Source: Arthrobacter sp. S41 (GTDB lineage: Bacteria > Actinomycetota > Actinomycetes > Actinomycetales > Micrococcaceae). Taken from it: DNA of 64,000 nt. Under the pieces are notes generated by a model. The model saw only the letters and a list, made by a program, of their open reading frames with translations, had not been told where the DNA came from and did no database searches. The stretch is from positions 434,001 through 498,000 of the forward strand of contig NZ_SIHY01000001.1 of assembly GCF_004320535.1 (NCBI RefSeq), given 5' to 3'. Positions 50,475-60,107 of this stretch are shown here, piece by piece (position 1 is the stretch's first letter; every line of letters begins with the position of its first letter). The translations under genes and the position numbers were made by a program.

Positions 50475-51745
50475 GTGCCGGGACGCAGGTTACTGCCCAA
50501 CAGGTAGCGATGGCCCGCAGGGCCGTGATCTCCAGTTCCATTGGAGCGGCGCTTGAATGGTTCGACATCATCGTTTATGCCACCTTCGCGACAACCATCG
50601 CGAAAGTCTTTTACCCGGATTCGGATCCGACCTTCGCGCTGATTCTTACCTTTGCCACGTTCGCGATTTCCTATGTGATCAGGCCACTGGGCGGAATGGT
50701 GCTGGGCAGCTACGCCGATCGTAGGGGTAGGAAAAAGGCGCTCACCCTGACCCTGGCCATGATGATGGTGGGCACGCTGATCATGGCGGTGGCCCCGCCC
50801 TATGAATCGGTAGGTGTCGCCGGTGCCTTGATCATTTTGCTTTCGCGACTGATTCAGGGGTTCTCCGCCGGTGGTGAATTTGGCACGGCGACCGCATTCT
50901 TGATTGAAACTGCGCCGCATAAGAAGGCGTACTATTCCTCGTGGCAGGTAGCCAGCCAGGGTGCATCCATGATGCTGGCCTCGGCCTTCGGCTATTTCCT
51001 GACCACGGGATTGAGCGCAGAAGCCTTGGAATCCTGGGGCTGGCGCGTGCCGTTCTTTGTCGGTTTGCTCATCGGTCCAGTGGGCTTGTACATTCGCGCT
51101 CGTCTGGAGGAGACCGAAGAATTCACTTCCTCCATCAAGGAGAAGTTCCCGCTGGGTACGCTGTTCAAGCAGCACTACGGTCGTTTGCTGGCCGGCGTTG
51201 GGGTGATTGGCGTAGCGACAATCTCCGTCTACCTGATCCTGTTTATGCCTACTTTTGCCGTGAATAACCTTGGGATTCCGGGAGACGCGGCGTTCTTAGG
51301 TGGGATCGCCGCGGGCGTTATTACCCTGTGCGGGGTGCCGCTGGTAGGTCACCTGGCGGATCGAATTGGTCCGGCACACGTGATGACCTATGCGGCCATC
51401 GCCGCCTTTGTCCTGGCGTATCCGATGTTCAAGCTCATGACTTCTAAGCCGAGCGTTCCGGTAATGGTGTTGGTGATCGCGCTGCTCGGCGTGATCATGT
51501 CCTTCTACTTCGGACCGCTGCCAGCGTTGCTCTCCAACCTATTCCCTGCGGCCATCCGTGGCTCGGGCCTTTCGGTGGCCTACAACGTGGGTGTCACGCT
51601 ACTCGGCGGAATTGCTCCGCTGGTGTTGACCTGGTTGTTGAAGATCACTGGATCGTTGGATGCACCGAGTCTTTACTACATGGCGATTGCCGTGATTTCT
51701 TTGGTGGGACTGTTTGTGGTTCGTCGCCGTTACGGACAGCGCTAG
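50471..51745 (+). CDS. MHS-family MFS transporter
   Basis: The 424-aa protein has 12 membrane segments and the MHS motifs GAALEWFDIIVYATFAT (about 19-35), YADRRGRKKAL (about 80-90) and SRLIQGFSAGGEFG (about 124-137). MHS members import organic acids or osmolytes with protons, such as alpha-ketoglutarate or proline/betaine. With argE it may import an N-acyl amino acid for deacylation. It ends at a strong terminator. Confidence 0.9.
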   Translation: MSAGTQVTAQQVAMARRAVISSSIGAALEWFDIIVYATFATTIAKVFYPDSDPTFALILTFATFAISYVIRPLGGMVLGSYADRRGRKKALTLTLAMMMVGTLIMAVAPPYESVGVAGALIILLSRLIQGFSAGGEFGTATAFLIETAPHKKAYYSSWQVASQGASMMLASAFGYFLTTGLSAEALESWGWRVPFFVGLLIGPVGLYIRARLEETEEFTSSIKEKFPLGTLFKQHYGRLLAGVGVIGVATISVYLILFMPTFAVNNLGIPGDAAFLGGIAAGVITLCGVPLVGHLADRIGPAHVMTYAAIAAFVLAYPMFKLMTSKPSVPVMVLVIALLGVIMSFYFGPLPALLSNLFPAAIRGSGLSVAYNVGVTLLGGIAPLVLTWLLKITGSLDAPSLYYMAIAVISLVGLFVVRRRYGQR

Positions 51746-51755
51746 ATCAGCCGAG

Positions 51756-51806
51756 AAAGCGCAGTGGCCGCCAGCTTGAGAAAGCTGGCGGCCACTGCGC
51801 TTTTTT
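51756..51806 (+). terminator. Terminator after the MHS gene
   Basis: A 22-bp stem (51756-51777 with 51782-51803) is followed by TTT. Confidence 0.92.
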
Positions 51807-51825
51807 GTGTGTGTGTTGCTGATTT

Positions 51826-52515
51826 CTAGATGGCTACCAAAAGCACTGCGGTCCAATGGCAGAGGAACGCGACGATGGTGCATGCGTGGAAGAGTTCGTG
51901 GAAACCGAAGATTGTTGGCAGGGGATTAGGCCGTTTGGTTGCGTAGAACACCGCACCGACGGTGTAGGCCAGGCCACCGGCAAGAATCAATATCATGACT
52001 GCCGGATTTGTGGCCCAGAAGGTAGGTAGCTGCATCAGTGCGCCCCAGCCAAGCAAGATGTAGAGGCTGACGCCGACCCAGCGCGGGGCGGTAGGCCATA
52101 CGGTCTTGATGACGATACCTGCCAAGGCGCCGCCCCAAATGATGGACAGAACAATGATTGCTTGTTTGGCTGGCAGCACAAGCGCGGCGACAGGTGTGTA
52201 GGTACCGGCGATCAGCAAGAAAATGTTTGCGTGGTCGGCTCGGCGGAACAGACCCATTACCTTATCGGTCCAGTTGCCACGGTGATAGAGCGCTGAAGTG
52301 CCAAAGAGCAGGATGGAGCACAGGGCAAATACTGCGCTGGTCCACTCGGCGAGGTCGCTGTCGGCAAGCACGATCAGAACCAGGTTCATGATGATGATTC
52401 CTGGTGTTGACCATGCATGAATCAGGCCGCGCCAACGAGTTCTTTCGGTACCGATAGACAGAAATTTCTTTGGTGCTCGAACTTCTGCCTCTGGGGTCAT
52501 GGGATCAATGGCCAT
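51826..52515 (-). CDS. Hemolysin III / YqfA family membrane protein
   Basis: The 229-aa protein has seven hydrophobic segments. It carries SALYHRGNW (about 77-85), the HAN motif and a C-terminal HELFHACTIVAFLCHW, the conserved His residues of HlyIII/PAQR-like proteins. The name is historical; lytic activity should not be assumed. AAGGAC precedes ATG 52515. Confidence 0.92.
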   Translation of the reverse strand: MAIDPMTPEAEVRAPKKFLSIGTERTRWRGLIHAWSTPGIIIMNLVLIVLADSDLAEWTSAVFALCSILLFGTSALYHRGNWTDKVMGLFRRADHANIFLLIAGTYTPVAALVLPAKQAIIVLSIIWGGALAGIVIKTVWPTAPRWVGVSLYILLGWGALMQLPTFWATNPAVMILILAGGLAYTVGAVFYATKRPNPLPTIFGFHELFHACTIVAFLCHWTAVLLVAI

Positions 52516-52618
52516 GGGCGTCCTTAACGTCGTGCTCGGGGAGTAATCCCCAGTTCTTGAAGTCTACGACAAATATCTGTTGTGAACCTGTGCTGAGAAG
52601 CGAACGCAGGACATACAA

Positions 52619-52664
52619 AAGCCCGCCGGTTGCCACTGTAAAATTAGCGGCAGCCGGCGGGCTT
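52619..52664 (-). terminator. Terminator after the GlsB gene
   Basis: AAGCCCGCCGGTTGCC (52619-52634) pairs with GGCAGCCGGCGGGCTT (52649-52664), with one G-T position. On the - strand it is followed by TTTTGTATG. Confidence 0.75.
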
Positions 52665-52702
52665 GTTGCTTAGTGCGAGGGACTAAAACCCGATGATACG
52701 AG

Positions 52703-52963
52703 CTATGCTCGCCTCTTGGTGATGAATCCCCAAATGACCAATACGATCAAGGCGCCACCAATGGCTAGGATCCAGCTCCACAGGGAGAAGAATCCGCCGA
52801 CACCCTTATCGAAGAGGGCACTGCCGATCCAACCGCCGAGTAGTGCGCCGACGACACCTAGCAGCAGGGTTGCGATCCAGCCGCCACCTTGCTTGCCTGG
52901 CAGGATTGCCTTTGCGATAGCGCCTGCAATCAAGCCCAAAACTATCCATCCAATGAATCCCAT
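52703..52963 (-). CDS. GlsB/YeaQ/YmgE family membrane protein
   Basis: The 86-aa protein has three hydrophobic segments and the family pattern GLIAGAIAKAILPGKQGGG and LLGVVGALLGGWIG. This group (transglycosylase-associated) is stress-linked, with no known enzymatic role. ATG 52963 is chosen since TGGAG lies 7 bases upstream. Confidence 0.93.
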   Translation of the reverse strand: MGFIGWIVLGLIAGAIAKAILPGKQGGGWIATLLLGVVGALLGGWIGSALFDKGVGGFFSLWSWILAIGGALIVLVIWGFITKRRA

Positions 52964-53180
52964 GATTCGCTCCAATGGTCAGAACTTGCAGCGGCCGGGT
53001 TTGACCACTCATTCGCGACAATACATGGCATTGAGCTGGGCTTCCAGAGTTGCCACGATGAAATTCATACTTTTCACACAGGAGTTTCGACTAGTGGTTG
53101 AAGGTCGTGAAGGTTTCATCACCTAAACAACATCTGACCTGTTCTTTAAAGGAAAATGTTACTTCGCGCACTTGAAGTGG

Positions 53181-53257
53181 TTGACAGCACCCGATTGCGC
53201 TCTTAGTCTTGTTAAATCAGATTTTATCCAACCAAATATTCCTTAAGTCTGATATTA
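53181..53257 (+). promoter_or_regulatory. gntK promoter with possible GntR repeats
   Basis: TTGACA (53181-53186) and TAGTCT (53204-53209) are 17 bases apart. TCAGATTTTA (53217-53226) and TCTGATATTA (53248-53257) are similar direct repeats 31 bases apart, near the expected start of transcription. The rest of 52964-53180 shows no gene. Assignment to GntR is inference. Confidence 0.5.
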
Positions 53258-53282
53258 GGTTTGCACACAACGGAGTGAAAAC

Positions 53283-53804
53283 ATGAGTGAACTGGTCCCG
53301 CCCATTGTTGTTATGGGTGTTTCGGGTAGCGGCAAGTCGACCATTGGTCAGATGCTGGCGGATGCATTGCACCGCGAGTTTATTGACGGCGACAGCTTGC
53401 ACCCAGATGCCAACAGGCAAAAAATGGCGGCAGGTCAAGCACTAAATGACCAAGACCGCGAGCCATGGTTGCGAGTTATCGGGCAGAAACTTGCCGACGG
53501 TACTGCACAGGGCGAACCTCTGGTCATCGCATGCTCCGCGCTCAAGCGCGACTACCGCGATTTGATCCGTAGTCTTGAACCAGCAACTCTGTTTGTGCAC
53601 CTTGCAGGCGTTCCTAATCTGATTCGTGATCGAATGAACGCACGCTCCCACGAATACATGCCAACTTCGCTGCTCGACAGTCAGCTGGCCACTCTGGAAC
53701 AGCCAGAGGCAGATGAAGCTGTGCTCACTGCAAACATCTCTAACTCTCCCGAAGACATCGTGCGTCAGCTCGTCGCTGACCTCGCCGTAGTCAACCACGC
53801 CTAA
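53283..53804 (+). CDS. gntK: Gluconokinase
   Basis: The 173-aa kinase phosphorylates gluconate to 6-phosphogluconate. Walker A is GVSGSGKST (about 13-21); DGDSLHPDANRQKMAAGQALNDQDREPWL (about 37-65) is the family signature. It starts the gntK-gntP operon. Confidence 0.95.
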   Translation: MSELVPPIVVMGVSGSGKSTIGQMLADALHREFIDGDSLHPDANRQKMAAGQALNDQDREPWLRVIGQKLADGTAQGEPLVIACSALKRDYRDLIRSLEPATLFVHLAGVPNLIRDRMNARSHEYMPTSLLDSQLATLEQPEADEAVLTANISNSPEDIVRQLVADLAVVNHA

Positions 53805-53851
53805 TCCATCTGCCAGATGCTGGCATGGATAACCATTGATCAAGGACGACA

Positions 53852-55267
53852 ATGACAACTGAGCTCGAAATGAATTGGACGCTGGGTACCACCGGCCTCC
53901 TTGCACTGGCGGTGGCTGCAGTAGCCCTGCTGCTGGTGCTTATTATCCGCTTTAGAGTCCACGCATTTGTGGCTCTGGTGCTAACAAGCCTTATTACAGC
54001 CATTGCAGCTGGTATTCCAGCAGGCTCAGTCATCACCACACTAACCGGCGGTTTTGGTTCAACCTTGGCCAGCGTGGCCTTGCTGGTTGGCCTTGGCGCA
54101 ATGCTCGGTCGCATGCTGGAAACCAGTGGCGGCGCAGAGGTGATGACCAACTGGTTGATCTCCAAGTTCGGTGAGAAGCGGGCGCCACTGGCGTTGTCCG
54201 TAGCTTCACTGCTCTTCGGTTTCCCAATCTTCTTTGATGCTGGCCTTGTGGTCATGCTGCCAATTATCTTCACCGTCGCACGTCGCCTTGGCGGCTCGGT
54301 ACTGTACTACGCGATCCCTGCAGCTACCGCCTTCTCGGTGATGCACGTCTTCGTACCACCACACCCAGGTCCGGTGGCGGCCTCGGGTCTGCTTGAAGCA
54401 AATGTAGGACTCGTTTTGGTCTTGGGTCTGCTTGTTGCGGTTCCTACCTGGTTCTTCGCCGGTCACCTGTTCGGTAAGTTCGTTGGCAAGAAGTTCGACA
54501 TTCCTGTTCCAAATATCTTGGATGCCGCTCTGGGCAATGGCTCAAACAAGGATGCTTTCAAGTCCTCGCCTTCAGTAGGCACCGTCTTTAGCCTTCTGCT
54601 ACTTCCACTGATCCTGATCTTCTTGAACACCGGATTGAACATGCTCGGCAGCGCCGGCGTTGTTGATCCAAAGGCTTCATGGGTTACCTGGTTGCGTCTG
54701 TTCGGTGAAACCCCAGTAGCTCTGCTGATCACCGTGCTGTTGGGCATGGTTCTGCTTGGCTTCCGCAAGGGCAAGGACAAGACCCTTATCGAAACCGTGG
54801 TCGACTCCGCATTGGGCCCAGTATGCTCGATCATCTTGATCACCGGTGCCGGTGGCATGTTCGGTGGCGTACTGCGTGCCAGCGGTATTGGTAACGCTAT
54901 CGCCAATTCGTTGCAGGCTATTGGTCTGCCACTGATCATCGCGGGCTTCCTGATCGCTGCCATCGTTCGACTGGCTCAGGGTTCGGCCACCGTGGCACTG
55001 ACCACCGCCGCTGCCATCGTTCAGCCAGCAGTGTTGGCAGATAGCTCGTTGAGCGCCTTCCAGATCGCCACCATGGTTCTGGCTCTGGCTGCCGGTTCGG
55101 TCTTCGCCGGACACGTCAACGACTCGGGCTTCTGGTTGGTCTCGCGCTTCTTGAACATGGACGTATCCACCACCCTGCGTGTTTGGACCGTTGGCCAGGC
55201 ACTGGTTTCCGTGGTTGGTTTCGTCTTCGTGATGGTGCTTTACGGTATTGCTACCGCAGTGGCGTAG
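53852..55267 (+). CDS. gntP: Gluconate:H+ symporter GntP
   Basis: The 471-aa protein has about 12 membrane segments and gluconate-permease motifs FFDAGLVVMLPIIF (about 129-142), HVFVPPHPGPVAASG and GHVNDSGFWLVSRFLNM. It is directly after gntK and before a GntR regulator, so gluconate is the expected substrate. It ends at a strong bidirectional hairpin. Confidence 0.94.
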   Translation: MTTELEMNWTLGTTGLLALAVAAVALLLVLIIRFRVHAFVALVLTSLITAIAAGIPAGSVITTLTGGFGSTLASVALLVGLGAMLGRMLETSGGAEVMTNWLISKFGEKRAPLALSVASLLFGFPIFFDAGLVVMLPIIFTVARRLGGSVLYYAIPAATAFSVMHVFVPPHPGPVAASGLLEANVGLVLVLGLLVAVPTWFFAGHLFGKFVGKKFDIPVPNILDAALGNGSNKDAFKSSPSVGTVFSLLLLPLILIFLNTGLNMLGSAGVVDPKASWVTWLRLFGETPVALLITVLLGMVLLGFRKGKDKTLIETVVDSALGPVCSIILITGAGGMFGGVLRASGIGNAIANSLQAIGLPLIIAGFLIAAIVRLAQGSATVALTTAAAIVQPAVLADSSLSAFQIATMVLALAAGSVFAGHVNDSGFWLVSRFLNMDVSTTLRVWTVGQALVSVVGFVFVMVLYGIATAVA

Positions 55268-55286
55268 TTACTGTTACTAGTAACCA

Positions 55287-55332
55287 CAAAAAATCCTTCC
55301 TCTCTAACAATCGTTAGAGAGGAAGGATTTTT
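55287..55332. terminator. Bidirectional terminator gntP / gntR
   Basis: A 21-bp stem (55287-55307 with 55312-55332) around AATC has A6 and T6 ends, so it can work for both convergent genes. Confidence 0.95.
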
Positions 55333-55364
55333 TACTATCTAAAACAAGATTTTGGAGCTCGTGC

Positions 55365-56099
55365 TTAGCGTGTTTCCTTGGGTGGATCAACGAATATGCG
55401 CGCTTGGCCCTCCCATAAGCTGCAGATCTCGTTATGTGTACGACGCATAATGCTTTCCATATTCTTGCGTGCACTGGCGGAGTCAGAGTTGGAGATGGCA
55501 TCAGATACCGATTGGTGCCAGAGCAGCGCTTCTTCGTGCGGGCGTTCGGGCATGAGCCCAAGCTCTGTGCGACCGCGCAGGATTGCACCAATAGGGGTGG
55601 CAAGGTTGGCAAACATCTCATTGCCGGAGGCTGCAAGGACTAGGGAGTGGAACCGGATATCCAGTTCCAAGAATTTGTGCAGGTCACCTTGGCGACCGTA
55701 GTGACTCATCTGGGCTGAAACCATCATGAGCTCTTTGCGCATTGCCTCGGGGGCAACCTCGGCAGCCAGTTCGGCGGCCATGGGCTCTACTGAGATGCGA
55801 AGCTCGGTCAATGAGCGAAGTTGTGTACCTTTTTGATCGCTCGCTAAACGCCAGCGGATGACATGGGAGTCGTACGGATTCCAGAATTCAGCGCCCAGAA
55901 CACGAATGCCGACTCGTTTGGTGCTGGTCACTAAGCCCGATTGAGCTAGTACACGAATGGCCTCACGAATCACCGATCGGGAGACTTGGAGTTTTTCCTC
56001 GAGTTCAGCGGCCAGCAGAATCGATCCGCGGGGGATTTGTCCGCCCACGATGCGCGAGCCGAGGTGCTCGACCACATGAGCGTGCAGACTAGTTGACAT
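55365..56099 (-). CDS. gntR: GntR-family (FadR subfamily) regulator
   Basis: The 244-aa protein has an N-terminal winged HTH (AAELEEKLQVSRSVIREAIRVLAQSGLV, about 28-55) and a helical FCD effector domain with metal-binding Asp/His residues. It lies between gntP and gnd and probably represses both in the absence of gluconate or 6-phosphogluconate. GACTAGTC, a palindrome at 56118-56125, lies 18 bases upstream of its start. Confidence 0.9.
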   Translation of the reverse strand: MSTSLHAHVVEHLGSRIVGGQIPRGSILLAAELEEKLQVSRSVIREAIRVLAQSGLVTSTKRVGIRVLGAEFWNPYDSHVIRWRLASDQKGTQLRSLTELRISVEPMAAELAAEVAPEAMRKELMMVSAQMSHYGRQGDLHKFLELDIRFHSLVLAASGNEMFANLATPIGAILRGRTELGLMPERPHEEALLWHQSVSDAISNSDSASARKNMESIMRRTHNEICSLWEGQARIFVDPPKETR

Positions 56100-56305
56100 A
56101 CCGTTAGTTTAGCCAAGGACTAGTCTCATACCTTGATACGCGCTGTAGTTCGGTGGGATAAATATGTTTTAACATCCGCTATGAGCTGTGAAACGTAGGG
56201 TATTGGCGAGTAGGATATAGAGGTCACGTGGTCGTGATTCAGGGGCCACTTTAATTGGTCTCTGTTTACGGCACACCTCCCCGTAATTGATGGAGACTTA
56301 TTTTT

Positions 56306-57745
56306 ATGCCTGCACAGATTGGTGTCACAGGTCTGGCCGTTATGGGCGCGAACCTTGCCCGTAACTTCGCCCGCAACGGATACACTGTAGCCCTGCACAA
56401 CCGCTCGGTCGGTAAGACCGATGCACTGCTTGAGGCGCACGGCGATGAAGGTGACTTCATCCGCACCGAGAGCCTAGAAGAACTGGTTGCGAACCTCGAA
56501 ACCCCGCGTCGCGTCTTGATCATGGTCAAGGCTGGCGGCCCAGTAGACTCGGTCATCGACCAGCTTGTTCCTTTGCTTGATGAGGGTGACATCGTCATTG
56601 ACGCTGGTAACTCGCACTACTCCGACACTCGTCGCCGCGAAGCTGCGTTGAACGAGAAAGGCCTGCACTTTGTAGGCGTTGGCGTTTCCGGTGGCGAAGA
56701 GGGCGCACTGCTCGGCCCATCGATCATGCCAGGTGGTTCCGAAGAGTCCTACAAGGCTCTGGGCCCAATGCTAGAAAAGATCGCCGCTAAGGCTGACGAT
56801 GGCACTCCTTGCTGCGCATGGATCTCCACTGACGGTGCTGGTCACTTCGTCAAGATGGTGCACAACGGCATCGAGTACGCCGACATGCAGGTTATCGGCG
56901 AAGCTTACGACCTACTGCGCAACGCTGCAGGTATCGAGCCAGCAAAGCAGGCCGAAATCTTCAACGAGTGGAACCAGGGCGAACTCTCTAGCTTCCTCAT
57001 TGAAATCACCGCAGAAGTTTTGGGTCACACCGATGCTTCCACCGGCAAGCCACTGATCGACGTCATCCAGGACTCCGCTGGCCAGAAGGGCACCGGTCGT
57101 TGGACCGTACAGTCCGGCCTGGACATGGGATCGCCAGTTTCGGCTATCGCCGAGTCGGTCTTCGCTCGTTCACTATCTTCCCAGCGCGATATCCGCGCCG
57201 TGGGCCAGAAGGTTCTGGGCGCAGCAACCTCTGAGGTTACCCTGCCTGAGAACTTCGTTGAGGACGTGCGTCAGGCACTGTTCGCTTCGAAGCTGGTTTC
57301 CTACGCACAGGGCATCGATATGCTCACCTCGGCTGCCGGCGAATACAACTGGACGCTGAAGCTGGACGAGATCGCTGGCCTGTGGCGCGAAGGTTGCATC
57401 ATCCGTGCAGCCCTGCTCAAGGACATCACCGCTGCCTACGCAGCCGATGAGAAGCCTGCGAACCTCTTGTTCGCACCTGCATTCGCTGAAGCGATCACCA
57501 AGGCTGTTCCAGCTTGGCGTCGTGTTGTAGCTGTTGCAGTTCAGCTGGGTATCCCAGCACCGCTCTTCTCCTCGTCGTTGGCTTACTACGATGGTCTGCG
57601 CAGCGAGCGTCTGCCAGCAGCCCTGACCCAGGGTCTGCGCGACTTCTTCGGTGCACACACCTACCGCCGTACCGACAAGGAAGGCACCTTCCACACCTTG
57701 TGGAGCGGTGACCGTTCCGAGATCGCAGCTGAGGACACTCACTAG
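56306..57745 (+). CDS. gnd: 6-phosphogluconate dehydrogenase (decarboxylating)
   Basis: The 479-aa enzyme oxidises 6-phosphogluconate to ribulose-5-phosphate and CO2. N-terminal GLAVMGANLARNFARNGYTVALHNRS is the NADP-binding fold; GVGVSGGEEGALLGPSIMPGG and HNGIEYADMQVIGEAYDLL are substrate-site motifs. It completes a gluconate pathway with gntK and gntP. Confidence 0.97.
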   Translation: MPAQIGVTGLAVMGANLARNFARNGYTVALHNRSVGKTDALLEAHGDEGDFIRTESLEELVANLETPRRVLIMVKAGGPVDSVIDQLVPLLDEGDIVIDAGNSHYSDTRRREAALNEKGLHFVGVGVSGGEEGALLGPSIMPGGSEESYKALGPMLEKIAAKADDGTPCCAWISTDGAGHFVKMVHNGIEYADMQVIGEAYDLLRNAAGIEPAKQAEIFNEWNQGELSSFLIEITAEVLGHTDASTGKPLIDVIQDSAGQKGTGRWTVQSGLDMGSPVSAIAESVFARSLSSQRDIRAVGQKVLGAATSEVTLPENFVEDVRQALFASKLVSYAQGIDMLTSAAGEYNWTLKLDEIAGLWREGCIIRAALLKDITAAYAADEKPANLLFAPAFAEAITKAVPAWRRVVAVAVQLGIPAPLFSSSLAYYDGLRSERLPAALTQGLRDFFGAHTYRRTDKEGTFHTLWSGDRSEIAAEDTH

Positions 57746-57758
57746 AGTTTTCACAGCT

Positions 57759-57809
57759 AAAACCGGCCTTCTTTCTAAGGAATTCCTTAGGAAGAAGGCC
57801 GGTTTTTTC
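57759..57809 (+). terminator. Terminator after gnd
   Basis: A near-perfect 24-bp stem (57759-57782 with 57783-57806) has a T6 run. Confidence 0.92.
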
Positions 57810-57942
57810 TTAATAGGAGCCGCGTCACAGAAGTTCTTTTTGCCCGAATTTATCGGGATTTATCTGGCATGAATTCTCATTCATGGAAAACACCTAAGTA
57901 GATCGAGATCTGCTGACAGGTAGCGTCTATATAAATTTTCAC

Positions 57943-58938
57943 ATGACGAATTCACCTGAAACGCAAAACACCAGATCCCAGCAGTTAGCCACCGAAAAAG
58001 CATCCAAGAGTAAAAAGCCATCACGTCGGACGGTGCTTATTGGCTCGCTCGCCGTTCTAGCTGGCGCAGGTGGCGGAGCCGGCTGGGCATTGGACCGCTT
58101 CGTTGTTGAGCACGTCGAGCAAACAGGGGTTACTAGTGCCGCAGCGGCGACTGCCAGCACCGCCTCTGACACGGCAGCCAAAATTACCGATACCAGCTAC
58201 ACCTCAGATCTTGCCAAAATCAATATCGCTAAGACCGTCACGGGCAGCGGCAACAGCCAAGTCACCTACTTCGCAGCCGATCTGAATCTCAAAGACGGCA
58301 CCGTACTGGCCTCCGCTTTTGCAAAAGACAGCTTCGGCGAAAACATCACCGAAACCACCAGCGCCATAGCCGAGAACAACTCCGCAATCTTTGCAATCAA
58401 CGGCGACTATTACGGTTTCAGGGACACCGGCATCATCATCCGCAACGGAGTCGCCTACCGTGACAAGGGGGCCCGTGAGGGACTGGCGTTCTACAAGGAC
58501 GGCAGCGTCAAGGCGTACGACGAGACCAGCACCGATGCAGACACCCTAGTTTCAGAAGGCGTATGGCAAACAGTGTCGTTCGGGCCGACGGTAGTGAAAA
58601 ACTCCAAGCAGGTTGACGGCATCGACGACGTTGAGGTCGATACCAATTTTGGTAACCACTCCATCCAGGGCCAGCAACCGCGCACCGCGATCGGCATCAT
58701 CGATGATAATCACTACGTCTTTGTTGTGGTCGATGGTCGCTCAGAAGGATATAGCGTCGGGGTGACCATGCCGGAGCTCGCCCAAATCATGCTGGATCTT
58801 GGCTGCAAAACCGCCTACAACATTGACGGTGGCGGTTCTTCGACCATGTACTTCAACGGCAAGCTGGTCAATAATCCGCTGGGCCGCAACCAAGAACGTG
58901 GAACCTCCGACATTCTGTTCATCGCAGGACAGGGGTAA
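57943..58938 (+). CDS. Membrane-anchored phosphodiester glycosidase (NAGPA domain)
   Basis: The 331-aa protein has an N-terminal basic region and one hydrophobic segment (about 28-47), then a DUF2233/NAGPA domain: FAINGDYYGFRDTGIIIRNGV, TAIGIIDDNHYVFVVVDGR and AYNIDGGGSSTMYFNGKLVNNP. The domain hydrolyses sugar phosphodiester bonds in some members. It should act outside the membrane. It is 4 bases upstream of a glycosyltransferase gene, in a likely three-gene surface-polysaccharide unit. Confidence 0.88.
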   Translation: MTNSPETQNTRSQQLATEKASKSKKPSRRTVLIGSLAVLAGAGGGAGWALDRFVVEHVEQTGVTSAAAATASTASDTAAKITDTSYTSDLAKINIAKTVTGSGNSQVTYFAADLNLKDGTVLASAFAKDSFGENITETTSAIAENNSAIFAINGDYYGFRDTGIIIRNGVAYRDKGAREGLAFYKDGSVKAYDETSTDADTLVSEGVWQTVSFGPTVVKNSKQVDGIDDVEVDTNFGNHSIQGQQPRTAIGIIDDNHYVFVVVDGRSEGYSVGVTMPELAQIMLDLGCKTAYNIDGGGSSTMYFNGKLVNNPLGRNQERGTSDILFIAGQG

Positions 58939-58942
58939 GACC

Positions 58943-60040
58943 ATGATTCTCCTGATTCCCGCGTTTGAACCAGATGAAAAGCTCAATACCCTTATTGAGT
59001 CCCTGCAGCTGACGAGCAATGAAACGGTCCTGGTCGTTGTTGATGACGGCAGCGGACCTACGTCAGCAGAAATCTTCGCTTATGCCCAGCGTCAGGGAGC
59101 AATCCTCGTTCAACACCCGGTCAATTTGGGTAAAGGGGCCGCACTCAAGACAGGATTCAGCTTTATCGCTGAAAACTTCCCTGGCCACGATGTTGTCACC
59201 GCGGACTGCGATGGTCAGCACGCTGCTGAAGACATCTACGCTGTGGCCAGGGAAGTGGGTCAGAAGAAAAGCATTGTTCTTGGAGAACGTGAGTTCTCCG
59301 GCAAGGTACCGCTACGCAGCAAGTTGGGCAATAAGGCCACCGCGTTATTCTTCGCACTCTCCACAGGCACATGGCTCAACGACACCCAAACCGGGCTACG
59401 CGGATTCCCCGCAGAGATACTTCCATGGCTAGGCAAGGTGCCCGGCGAGCGCTACGAGTACGAACTGAACATGCTGCTGGATGCACGACGGAACAATATA
59501 GAGCTCCAGCGGGTGAAGATTCAAACCATTTACCTGAACGACAACGAAAGCTCACACTTCCGGCCCATCAGGGATTCGATAAGAATCTACGCCCCACTCT
59601 TGAAGTTCTCCGCTTCGTCATTGGCAGGATTCGCGGTGGACACGGTGTTGCTCCTGATCTTCACCGCGACGTTCCACCAATTACTACCTGCTGTGGTCCT
59701 AGCTCGTCTAGGCAGCGCCGCCGTGAACTTTTGGATCAACCGACAGCTGGTGTTTACCGAAGGTCGTACGCTTCCATTGCGCGCAACAGTAAGTCGTTAT
59801 GCATTACTGGCCATTGTCCTACTGGCCCTGAATTACGAGTTGCTCACATTGCTTTCCTCGTCCGGGATTCCGTTATTACTCGGAAAAATCATTACAGAGA
59901 TCGTGCTCTTCTTGGTGAGCTTTTCCGTTCAAAAGCGGTTCTTGTTCCGGAAAAAGTCGAGCAAGTCATCCCCATTTCAACATTCACAAGCGCGGCATTT
60001 GGTGAATACAGAGTCACCACAGGGAACTATTGAAAGATAG
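58943..60040 (+). CDS. GT2 glycosyltransferase fused to GtrA-like domain
   Basis: The 365-aa protein has a GT2 domain (about 1-215: VVVDDGSGPTSAEI, NLGKGAALKTGF, TADCDGQHAAEDI, DTQTGLRGFP) and a C-terminal GtrA-like four-helix membrane domain (about 225-345). GT2-GtrA pairs usually make and flip lipid-linked sugars. ATG 58943 has AGGGG upstream; the longer frame overlaps the previous gene. The end is polar, Ser/His-rich. Confidence 0.9.
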   Translation: MILLIPAFEPDEKLNTLIESLQLTSNETVLVVVDDGSGPTSAEIFAYAQRQGAILVQHPVNLGKGAALKTGFSFIAENFPGHDVVTADCDGQHAAEDIYAVAREVGQKKSIVLGEREFSGKVPLRSKLGNKATALFFALSTGTWLNDTQTGLRGFPAEILPWLGKVPGERYEYELNMLLDARRNNIELQRVKIQTIYLNDNESSHFRPIRDSIRIYAPLLKFSASSLAGFAVDTVLLLIFTATFHQLLPAVVLARLGSAAVNFWINRQLVFTEGRTLPLRATVSRYALLAIVLLALNYELLTLLSSSGIPLLLGKIITEIVLFLVSFSVQKRFLFRKKSSKSSPFQHSQARHLVNTESPQGTIER

Positions 60041-60107
60041 TCATATACCCTCAGATAGGCAAAAATAAATTGCCGACAATCCTATTATGAATTCAGAGAG
60101 AATGCTC

